A stretch of DNA of 64,000 nucleotides from positions 451,001 through 515,000 of the forward strand of contig CAJNDS010001369.1 of NCBI GenBank assembly GCA_905221605.1, read 5' to 3'. A program made the position numbers and the translations under genes. This DNA is from Symbiodinium natans (taxonomy: Eukaryota > Sar > Dinophyceae > Suessiales > Symbiodiniaceae). Under the pieces are notes generated by a model that searched no databases, was not told the DNA's origin, and saw only the letters and a program-made list of their open reading frames with translations. Below, one piece after another: positions 22,867 through 32,652 of the stretch. Each line of letters begins with the position of its first letter. The first letter of the stretch is position 1.

Positions 22867-25522
22867 ATGGAGGAGGAGCATGACAGCAGCGAGAACAGAC
22901 CTGCAAGCAGGTTTTGGGAGTTGCACCAGAGGTTGGCCGAGTGCTATGTTCAAGACATGGCCGGCAGAACAGAGAAGCGGCTACCTGACAGTTTTCAATC
23001 ATTCGTTGCAAAGCGACGTTCCTCCCAACAAGCCATGAGCCCGGTCATCACCGAAAGGCGAGAAGTCAACATCACGACTTTACTGGATTCCAAGGGCAAA
23101 GCCCGGACAGAGACTGACATCACCCTGGCTCCTCTTCCTTGTTGGAAACAGCACAAATCGGAGCACCGCACTTCTAGCAATCGCGCGGTTTCTGTAGATG
23201 CCCTGATGTCGTCGCTTCCCAAAAGGTCTGGTTCATTCACGGCTGGTGGTAAGGATGGAGTAGGTTTAGAGCTACCTCTTAGGGGTAGGGCCAGTTCGCT
23301 GGTGCTACATCCAGGAGGAGCGCGCAGGACAGTATGGAACATTGCAGTCGCACTAGGTGTGCTGCATGATTTAATCTTCGTGCCAATGTATGTCTTCAAT
23401 CTCCCTGACACGACGTTCTTCAAAGTCATGGAGTGGGTAACGCAGATATTTTGGAATGTGGATCTCATCGTTTCGCTTTTCACCGGCTACTACGACGAAG
23501 GCATGCTCGTCCTGGAGCTGAAGAAAACGGTGATGAATTATGCTAAGACATGGATGATTTTCGATGTCTGCCTCATCACATTGGACTGGTCGATTGTTTG
23601 GATAGACACTTTAGGTGCCGATCAGGGTGACTTCGTACAGTGGTCACGCACAATCAGCATGCTCCGGATCCTGCGCCTACTTCGTATGCTTCGCTGGGTG
23701 AAGCTTCGCCGGGTGAATGATGCTTGACGGAAATATGAGGACCCACCTAAAACCCCAGACCGTGGAACATCGTGAAACCCCGATCTCGTGACCTCAAGGT
23801 GCGTCTCATCCTCTACAAATCACCCTAACATCCAATAACCTAAACTTGGCTTTGGGCCCTCCTCAAACTTAGAGCTTCGCAGCTCAGACAAAATTGGGTT
23901 TGTCACTGGAGCTTGGCTTGCCTTCAAAGCACCTTGAAGATCCGATCCTACGCCGTTTGTCAAATCCACGTGCGTGGTCCATCTGCGCAGACATGCTCAT
24001 GCTCAACATGCGCCCGTCCACGTGTCCATGCATGTGGTCGAACACAATCAGCGTTTGGGAGCGCATTTCTCATATGCAGGGCCATGTGCGTCTTGCACGC
24101 CCGCGCAATATGCATCTGTCCTGAAGGAGGACTGCATTTGGGGGCCCAGAAGCCCAAACCCTCAGCCTGTCCCACCTACATGCTCTCGGTGCGTTTCGGA
24201 GACATGCGACCGGCCACGTGGGTTGACGCATAGCTTGGGACAGAGCCTTGGGTGGTAAGGCTGCACCAGCTTCTTTGTGCTTCATTTGCCACAAGCTAAG
24301 GAAGTCTTCCAAGAGTTGCTCCACACACAAGCTGCGAGCCTGTACTACAGTCTCTTTGGTAGCATTGCGCGTTTGCTCATTCTGAATCACCTGGTGGCCT
24401 GCTGCTGGTATGCAGTCGGCAATATTGGTGGTGAAACAGGCTGGGTTGCCGCCGATGGATTGGAGACGCATTCACTCTACCACAAGTATGTGGTGTGTCT
24501 GAACTGGGCATTCGCACAGCTAAGCGTCGGCTCAAGCGAGCTGGTTCCTGCCAGCACTTTCGAGTTCTCATTCTGCGTCTTAGTGGCTTTCAGATCTTTG
24601 ATAACATACTCCACACTCATCAGCACCATGACGTCGCTGCTGAGCGGCCTCAGCAAGATCAAGGACTGTAGCCCTTGGCAGCTTTTGGGTTTTGTATTCA
24701 AGAGAACTAGGACAAAAGAAGTTTGAACCCTTGAAGCCCCAGACCCAATACCCTGAACAGGAGGATGAGAATACCGAGTTCCGGATGTTACGAAGCTACT
24801 TGGTTTTTCACGACATCGGCAAAGAGCTGCAGCAAAAGGTGACGCGATTCTTGCAACACCAGTACGGCCTTCGGCAGCAAGCAAAATCTGCAGATGCCCA
24901 AGTTCCCTTACTGGAGCTGCTTTCCTCTCGACTCCAAGGAGAGTTGAGCTTCGCAAAATATAGGAAGGCTCTTGAAAGGCTGGCCTTTGTTGATGAGCTC
25001 TTGATGTCAAATGATTTGGTCCTCATGCAGGTCTTGCACAAGTTGGCCGTTAAGGCCGTGCGGGATACTGTTGCAGCCGGTAAGGACGTCATCTTCCTTG
25101 CCGGAGACGTGGCCTCCGCATCGTTCTTTAAAGTCTCAGGTGATCTAACTTATTTCCATAGCAATGAGCAATATGAAATTGTCAACTCGACTTGGATATC
25201 AGAGCACTGCCTGTGGACACCGTGGGTGCACTTGGGCGACCTGGTCTCTCAAGACTTCAGTCGGCTGGTCGTGATTCACGTGCAGGAGTTCTGCGACATT
25301 CTTCGTGAAAATGCTCGAGCACACAGTGCTGCCGCAAATTATGCGAAAGACTTCATTGCCAGTATGCGCACCCGTCCGCTTTGGACCGACATCCTTCCGC
25401 AGAAGGCCTGCACCAATCTGCACCATGCCACTAGTAGTCGCTTAATCATGCGTGAAGAGATCTCAGTGAGAGACAAATCCGTGGTCAGGAGACACTTGCG
25501 GGTGTCAGCGAGCGTGAGGTAA
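22867..25522 (+). CDS. Ion channel B, paralogue of channel A, 3 exons
   Basis: Exons 22867-23718, 24301-24663 and 24761-25522 give a 658-aa frame that aligns with channel A through S1-S6 and the C-terminal domain. S1 is near residues 153-176, S2 184-207, S3 228-248, and S4 261-282 (MLRILRLLRMLRWVKLRR). S5 is about 299-322, the pore 350-362, S6 366-395, and the C-linker and CNBD-like region about 415-610. The pore reads AQLSVGSSELVPAS, again without GYG. WISEHCLWTPW replaces the usual phosphate cassette. The N-terminal tail before S1 is about 70 residues shorter than in A. Both introns are GA-AG. Exon 2 is uninterrupted across three places where A has introns. The start is ATG at 22867 (MEEEHD, followed by FWELHQRLAECY as in A). 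The stop ends at 25522, but a further C-terminal exon cannot be excluded. Confidence 0.85.
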
Positions 25523-27054
25523 CTCTTCCACTCAAATGTTGCCCTGGCCTTAGAGAACCAGTATAGGTAGCGCCAACCTGTGCGATGTTGTAGTGTTGCC
25601 TGCAGATTGCTTCCATGGCTGACAGTGGCACAGCGGGAACACATGCGGAAAGGGAGCCTGGAAGTCGCAATCCCCAAAGGTGACCGGCTGAGGGCCCAGT
25701 GGCTGGGCACGAGGGCAGCTCCTACTTCGGACCCACGAGTGTCTCCGCTCGACTTCCATGTCATCCGCCCGGACGAGGAGCTAGCTCCAACATGCCAACA
25801 TCCCCCCAATGAACAGAACAAGAGTGACAAGAGTCTTCGGTTTTTGGCAGCGTTTTCAGTTGGCGGCTTTCGGAGGTGAATGGCGCGCCTCACAATTTGA
25901 CACATTTGCGCAGGGTGACACAAAATCCGGCAGTTGACATTTGTCGGACGGATGTTGCGTTCGCAGACTTGGTTAAGAGCCCAGGGATGTTATCAAACTG
26001 TCGGCATGAACAACAGGCAAAAGCACGTTCTAGCTCCCTCAGGAATTAGGATGCTTTCGACGACGGTGTTTGCAGTCTAAGGCCTCGTGCTTTCAGAGTT
26101 AATTTGCATTATTCTGGGCACCTGCCACGTGCCACATGTGAAGGGTAGCAGTGTAGCGCTCCTCAGCAAGACGCCGTCTGCAGGACGCTTCAGTGGGATA
26201 GATGCGTCCGCGATGTTTCGCACCTCGCCGTGCCTCCGTTTTGCCATGCTCATGTTTGGTGATCATGTATATATGTTTCTGCGCCATCCTGGCAATGAAC
26301 AGTCAGATGGTCAGCGAAACATGCTTGTCCTTCCTCTGCCGTTGGAATCTGAGCCTCGCGGGGTGAAACGGCAAAGCCGTTTCACCTGTGGCCACATTCT
26401 GGTAATCCATCTCGGCCAAGCATAAACCCTGTAGAGGTAGCCCCCTCTGACTGGCTCGGTGAGGGGGTTGCTTCATGCCACTTGCGCGCGAGAAAAAGGC
26501 AAGTGGCCATTCAAGGAGTGGGGGGGGAGAGGGAGCTTGGGGAGGGAGCTTGGGGATGGGGGAGGGACTGCGATTTCCCGATGTATTGGAGATTGAGTTG
26601 CGGTGGCTCAAGATGCCACGACATACGCCAGTCAGTGTCAAAGTAGCCCCACCTATGGACTCAGCACCCAAGTGCACCCGAGAACACACGTTCAGAACAA
26701 ATTGAAAGCAAACTCGTTAGCAAACTCGTAGCAGCCTTGTCTTCAAGTCTGGCTGTAGGCTCCGATGGCGCAAGGACCTTGGGATCGCTTGCACTCTCAT
26801 GCAACAGTCTCATGGCAAGCACTCTTTCAAGGTTCCATGGCACGCCCGTGGAAGTACGCAAAAACCAGAAATCCACCACATGGTTCTGGGCCCAGACCTT
26901 CAATCCACATGAGCATTGAGCTGCTTGTCTCGTCTCATAGCGAAGATGAAGCTACTTGACCAGCTCAGAAGCTGATGTTGCTTGTCCTTCCACCAAAGTG
27001 ATCGATCGCAGTTGGGTATGGCAGAATGAATCCGTGACTTGCAACTAACAGCAG
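25523..27054. other. Gene-free stretch, nothing recognised
   Basis: Short open frames without motifs. A purine-rich patch of GGGAGCTTGGGGA repeats lies at 26518-26570. Confidence 0.4.
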
Positions 27055-28262
27055 GTACAGTGGTGAACTCATTGACATCAACGGAGAGGATCGCATCAAG
27101 GTTCGTTTCGAGGCGCATGCTTTGCTTGCAGATCAGAAGATTCATCATGAGGGACGAGATATGCTTGTCACACGAATTTGGTCCAGCTGGTTGTATGACC
27201 AATGTTGACCACTTTCGCTGCAACCATCAGAGGTCGAATGCTCGCTTGATAAGTGAAGCTGCAGCATCAAATGTTTTTGTAGTACGCCAACCGTCCAGCC
27301 CGCTCCTGTGACGTGACTGGTGGCACTGTGGCACCGAAGCTGTCAAGCCCTGCAACCCTGACCTCTCATACTTCCAGCTGGGTCAGGACGACATTTGGCC
27401 GATCCGCGAGGTCCCCGCCTCTTCAGTTCGTCGCCTGCCAGAGGAGCAAGGGTTTCTCGGGCTTCGATTGAGGGGGACCGAAATCATCTCGGCACTTCAG
27501 GAAGAGGAAGTCAGCATCCTGTTCCGCCAAACCGGAAGCAACGCCAACCGCCAACCTGCCAATCGGCCGAACCAAAGAACCAACAGGAGGGAGCTAATGA
27601 CGACTTCAACCCGCAAGTGGATGAGGCCGTGTGTTTTTGGACTGTGTCCATGATGCAGTATGTTTGGGAAGCAGACGCGTTCCCCCCCCCCCCCGGCACG
27701 GGCGCGCGCGCGCGTGCGCGCGGGACTTTGCACAAGAATTCCCTGCAGACCGTGGAAGTCCTTCTGTCCGCCACGGAATCGAATCCAAGCGGCTGGGCCT
27801 TAGGCCGGGCATTGTCCTCGTTCATGAGTCAGCCTGCCATGGAACTTGCTCTTATTCGTGCTGTGATCCCAGGCCTCACACATCCTCACATTCTACAGAC
27901 CTTTAAGCATGTGCAATTTAAAGCCTGAAGATCGGCTCACCAACCAATGCATGTGGGAAACTGGCTGGAGAGTCTTGTCTTGTACTGTAGAGATTGCAAG
28001 CAAAGAAGACCTGAAATGGGCGGTGCATGGCGGTGCCCGCTTGCAGCAGGTAAGGTGAAGACCATCAAGAATTCCTTCTACTTCATCACCTTCGATCCAA
28101 CACAAAAGGGCAAGCAGGATCTTCAGACGGCGGGTGGCAAAATCTGACAATGCCGATACACGGTGTACACGGTAGGATAGGCATACGTACATTTTCTGTC
28201 AGGACTTAATCGTCGAGCGCAAAGCCCTACGGCGAACCAGCCCCGAGCAGCAGTTGGACGTG
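27055..28262 (+). CDS. Unidentified multi-exon gene, SH3/Tudor-like start
   Basis: Two exons join in phase: 27055-27112 (GCAG/G acceptor; YSGELIDINGEDRIKVRFE) and 27387 to about 27590 (GTCAG/G acceptor; DDIWPIREVPASSVRRLPEE and onward). The first resembles the strand pattern of small SH3/Tudor-type barrels, where a Y-x-G-E strand is followed by a K-V-x-F strand. Further on, 28050-28117 (GKVKTIKNSFYFITFDPTQ) joins 28203 to about 28262 (DLIVERKALRRTSPEQQLDV) across an 85-bp GA-AG intron. Whether these two pairs belong to one gene, or to the KH gene that follows, is not shown. The function is unknown. The phase-matched junctions are the main support. Confidence 0.45.
27681..27724. repeat. C-run followed by alternating GC
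   Basis: Twelve C, then a GCGCGCGCGCGTGCGCGCG stretch. Alternating purine-pyrimidine of this kind favours Z-DNA. Confidence 0.75.
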
Positions 28263-29727
28263 TCATCGATGATCCGGAGGTGCATGAGGGCAGGGGAAGT
28301 TCACGGGTGGTGCAGGGAACAGCCATTCAGGCATTGGGGTCACATGTTGTTATATGTTGTTGCTGTTCTCGGCTGGTGTCTCAGACCCTTAGACCTCCAG
28401 CTCATCCATGACTTGTTACTGTTAGAACCCCCACACAACCTATGTTGTGCGAGGCTTCTGTCTGTGGATCCCGACCTGCATGGCTGGATTCGGTCTCAGG
28501 CACACTAGACTGCTACATGTGGTAACGTGATAACGTGGCCCTCGGAAAGTGCTGGAGGATTCCTCTGGCTGCCTGAACCATGTGCAGAACAAGTGCAACT
28601 TGCTAGTGGCAAACTGTGGGCACCCAAGTCTTGGCGCAAAGTTCGCTGAAGTCACTTTGGACTCCTGGGCTTGCCAACAAAGGCACAAATGTGGAGCTTG
28701 GAAGCCAGAAGGATCCAGAGGCCGGAGATACCGATGTGGAGGATGGGCCTCACAGCCCCGGGTGCTTTTTCGCAGCAGAGCATGTCTTTGCTGCAGCACG
28801 GCTAGCAAGCTTCATGGGTTTCTCGGCACACTCCCCTTCCCAAACAATTGAGGGCCCTGTGGGACGGTCCGGTGCATCTTCTAAAGTAGAACGCTGTGCA
28901 CAGGCCACAGCGACCTCATCCGATGATGCTTGTTGCAAGGTGCTGCTCATCGGAGGAGAACGTGAGATTCGGCTGGGGGTACTCTTATTGGAGTCGCTCC
29001 GGCACCGTTGGCTGTCATAGACGTGCGAAGTGCTAGCAACATCCCTCATGGCAGGCAAATCCACTTCAAGTACCAGCTGCAGATGCAGAGGTCTGGTCCC
29101 AAGGTGTCATGTTTGTTGGCCTAAAGAAGCACAGGAAACATGAAGCACTGAATCCGCTGTGGGAGGTTTCACGAGCACCGTGAGCAGCTCATGGAGCGAT
29201 TGACAATGCTCGGGCCCTGAACAGATGATGCTGCTACCTATGGATGATAGTTGTATACCTGTGAAGCGGCTCCATTTTTGTTCTGCTGGACGCCATCTCA
29301 ACTATGTGCTGCTGGACGCCATCTCAACTAGGTGTTCTCATAGGAGTGCCGATTCAAAGGTACCGATGGGGTTCTGCTAGAAAGGGGATGAGTGAGGAAG
29401 GGCAATTGTCGTGAATGTGACGAACGCAGCAGACTTCTGGTAGGAATTCGACGCCTGAAGCTTTTGAAGCCACGGGGAGCAGATTCGAAGGTTGCGAGCA
29501 GCTCATTCTGTCACCGCCAGGGCCAAGCAATGGCACTCCGCGCAGCATCAGGAGGCCACAGTGTGCTACTGGCTCTTTGTAGGGAATTAGGGCCCTACAT
29601 ATGTTTATAATCACTTAAAGAGTAAATATAGGGCCCTACTTCCCTCATTCCCTGCTAAGAACCAGGGGGGCCTAGTCATGGCAGGCGGTTTACCGATGGC
29701 TTGCCGTCTAAATCCCGCTCTTCGGAG
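28263..29727. other. Unassigned stretch upstream of KH exons
   Basis: It probably holds 5' exons or introns of the KH gene. One acidic frame near 28674-28760 (GTNVELGSQKDPEAGDTD) is plausible coding but unproven. A 26-bp direct duplication (GCTGGACGCCATCTCAACTA twice) lies at 29281-29333. An inverted GGGCCCTA pair flanks 29588-29640. Confidence 0.35.
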
Positions 29728-32652
29728 GTCTTTCAAGTCGACCAAACCCTGGTCGGCCGGGTCATTGGCAAGAAGGCTCTGGCGAGAGCTTTCGATGCGA
29801 AATTCCACGTGTTAAGGAAGCTTGTGCATGCACAGGAATGCCTGTGCAAGTTAATATTGTTTTGCAGCTGGTCTTTAGTTCGTGCATCAGCAATTAGTAC
29901 TTCATAAATAGTGACAAAAGTCACGTTGTTTTGCTAGTTTGTCTGGCAGCGATAATTTCCATTTTCAATACTGGTAAACGACGTGATCAGAGTCCACTAC
30001 ATTGTTTGCTTTGTTTCTAGCCGGAAAATGCAAGACTATTGACATGGCCCTTGAATGAGATGCATACTGAAGTTGTCTTGCGATAGAGTTATTTAACTTA
30101 GAATCTAGATTTTTCGGTTCTCTCAGTTCGAGCGTTTCCTTCGTGTATTTCTGCATATATGTATCTGTATATTTGCATCTTTGCATACCTGTACATATGT
30201 ACATATGCATATAAATATATACATTAAAAAAGTAAATACAAAAAGAAAGAAAGAAATAAATATGTATATATATATATATATATTATTTTTGTTTTTATGT
30301 ACGCTCTCGCGCCTTATCCCCTGTGAGTTCTGGCTTTGGTCAGGGCGAGAATGTTCGGGAGATCCGTGAACGACACGGAGTCGATGTGTGGATCGAAGAT
30401 CCTCGTGGCAACAGCTCTGCCTGCAGGCGTGGATCTCAAGCCCACACAAAAGATCGGAGCCGGGGCAAAACGGCATATTAGTTTCGTGCAAGGGAAGCTT
30501 TGCAGCAACGCGGAGTGGACAAGTGTAGCCCTGCCTAACTCATCTGTCAGGGTGACGGTGTGTGGGCAGACACCAGAGACCGTGAAGGCAGCACGTGATG
30601 AGCTGGAGTTCATTACTGCCCAGTGCTCAGTGATCTTCAAGTTTCCTAGCATCCTAGGGCGTGATCGTTGACAGCACACCGAAGGTTTCCATTCCAGTTG
30701 ATGGGGAGCACGTTGGCTGGATCTTGGGCAAGGGCTACCAGACCATTACGGACTGTGCACAGTGTACTGTCTTGAAGCGGGGCTGTGCAAATCATTCATC
30801 AGACACGTCCCCAACGTGCGTTTTTTTCACTTATTTCTGCAGGACATTGCCGCCAAGACGCATCTGCACCATGCCAGGACGGGCCCGCCAACATCCCAAG
30901 CCATGCTGGCGCAACATCTGCTGCAGCTTTGTGAAGCGCAGCGACACCCATTCCTGCCAACAGATACGATGACAAGTCCAAGACTTTGGAGCTCTGTGGT
31001 CTGCGCAGCCAGGCATGTCTTCTTTGCAAATTCTTTGCAAAGCCCTCAACACAACAAGCATCGCTGTACTCAAAGACGGTCAACATCTGTGGATCCGCGG
31101 CCTTGATCTCGTTTGGCTTGTGTCAGAAAAGTTTTGGAAGGTAGAGGACGCCAAGCTCATGATCTCGGTTCATCGTGAGTACCTCCCGGTGTACCGGGAT
31201 ATGGACCAGGCAAGCGGTTCCTCGCTGGTGGTTTTGGGGCAGGGCGACAAACAGCTGTGTGACATTGAAGTTTGCCACTGCAAGTGGCAGGAGCAAAATG
31301 CCATCCAGATGTCCTTCGACCAGCTTGATGGTCCTGGCCTCAGGTCTCCTGGAAGGGTTGAGACCAAAAACATCGCACAACTCAGGTGTGGCGAACACCA
31401 AGGGGAAGGGCAAAAAAGGCGAGAAAGGCCCGTGCTGGCTCGTGTGCAGAACGCCACGAATGTACTGCAAGAACAATGTGCTGTTTGCAAGGAAAAGAGT
31501 CCAAAGGTGAAGGGGAACATGATGAGGGCGGGAAGACGAGGCTGCTTGTGTTGATACATATCTTCCCATGACCAAAAGAAGAGATTATGCTGACCCGACC
31601 GCAGGAAAGGTGATGATCCTTCTTCCAAAGGTTGGAAAGGCAAAGAAGGAAAGGAGGGAAAGGAGGGCAAGCAAGGAAAGGAAGGCAAGGAAGGCAAGGA
31701 AGGCAAAGGCAAGGGAGCCAAAGAGGGAAAGGAAGGTAAGGATGGGAAAGGCTCCAAAGGCCGGCAGTTTACTGGCATTCCGTGCATGGGCATGCGTTGC
31801 TTTTCAGACCCCCGAGGTGGAGACGATGACTATGCAGGGCTCCTAGCGATGGCTCAGTGTTAGTGTAAGGGGCCGATTGATGACTGAGGCCTTGCGGCCA
31901 CTTTTGCTCGTGCACGTGAGAACTCCAACTGAATTGTTCGTTTCCATGCTGCGTCCCAGGCCTGTGTACTAGGCCAGACTAGTCATGGCCGGGGGTTCTG
32001 AGAAGATGGCTACAGCTGCGCACTTTTTGTCCCTGACCCCAGCCTGCGCGCAACTTTTGCATTGGCAAAGGATTCAAGGGAGCACGGCAAGAAGGGCAAG
32101 GATGGAAAGGACCCCGCGGCAGGTCACAGATGCATTCAGCCTGTGCCTTGTTTCCGCTCTCCGCACCTTTTTGTCTTGTAAGGTGGAGGTGTTCTTGAGA
32201 CTCAAGATTCCGCAACATTCCGCGAGTTGGTAGCGGCTCTACCTAGTCCATACACCTCGAAGTGGAACCAGCCCTCACAGGACGGAAAGGGCGGAGGAAA
32301 GGACAGTGGTAAAGAGGGTGGAAAGGAAGGAAAGGAAGGAAAGGAAGGCAAGGAAGGCAAGGAAGGTGGGAAGAGTGGCAAGGACAAAGGAAAGACTGGC
32401 TTTGAAGACAAGGACAGAGAGAGAGATTCTGGAAAGGAAGGCAAGGGTAAGGATTCCAAGAATGGCAAAGGAGGCAAGGAGGGTAACGCGAAAGGAGGCA
32501 AAGAGGGAAGAGAAGGAAAAGCTGGCAAGGGATACAGGGAAGGCAATGAAGGCAAGGACAAAAGTGAAGGTAAGGGCAAGGGGAAAGATGATTCCGAGAA
32601 TGGCAAAGGGGAAAGAGAAGGAAAGGGAGGCCCCGTGTGCGACAGCAGATGA
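29728..32652 (+). CDS. RNA-binding protein with two KH domains and Gly-Lys-Glu tail
   Basis: Exons 29728-29775, 30344-30426, 30551 to about 30617/30629, 30658-30750, 30843-30877, 30964-31012, 31141-31330, 31386-31427, 31492-31540, 31605-31856, 32079-32122 and 32183-32652 are phase-consistent. KH1 has the GRVIGKKGENVREIRERHGV signature, then VTVCGQTPETVKAARDELEF. KH2 has VSIPVDGEHVGWILGKG, then ITDIAAKTHLHHARYDDKS and TLELCGLRSQVEDAKLM. These contain the GxxG loops that grip single-stranded RNA or DNA. From 31386 on, the protein becomes rich in Gly-Lys-Glu triplets, interrupted by a structured piece (FTGIPCMGMRCFSDP and onward) and by DSATFRELVAALPSPYTSKW. Donors are GC, GT and GA. The exon 3/4 junction is unresolved. 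Upstream exons are missing from the model. The stop at 32652 could be bypassed by splicing. Likely role: RNA metabolism; the target is unknown. Confidence 0.75.
30257..30286. repeat. (TA)n tract in KH intron 1
   Basis: An AT-rich, TATATA-repeat patch within the 568-bp first modelled intron. Surrounding sequence (30140-30300) is unusually A/T-rich for this window. Confidence 0.8.
31620..31775 (+). repeat. Purine-rich GGAAAGGAAGGCAAG repeat (coding)
   Basis: Purine-rich tandem units encode Gly-Lys-Glu triplets of the KH protein tail. A second such block lies at 32281-32635. The two blocks are in the same reading frame after splicing, so the repeat is part of the protein and not an accident of one frame. 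Confidence 0.75.
32281..32635 (+). repeat. Second purine-rich Gly-Lys-Glu coding block
   Basis: Encodes (GKE)n with GKD, GKG and GKS variants. The core is five GKE triplets with Gly at every third residue, a collagen-like spacing, but no Pro is present and the register breaks often. It is more likely a disordered charged tail. Confidence 0.75.

Noticed and set aside
28050-28117. Cold-shock domain suggested by GKVKTIKNSFYFI
   Set aside because: Only the first strand resembles the fold; the RNP motifs are absent and the joined next exon does not continue the domain.
30843-30995. Reading exon 5 of the KH gene straight through (HHARTGPPTSQAMLAQHL)
   Set aside because: Splicing out 30878-30963 as a GA-AG intron restores the expected last strand and helix of KH2 (TLELCG, then VEDAKLM), a better fit.
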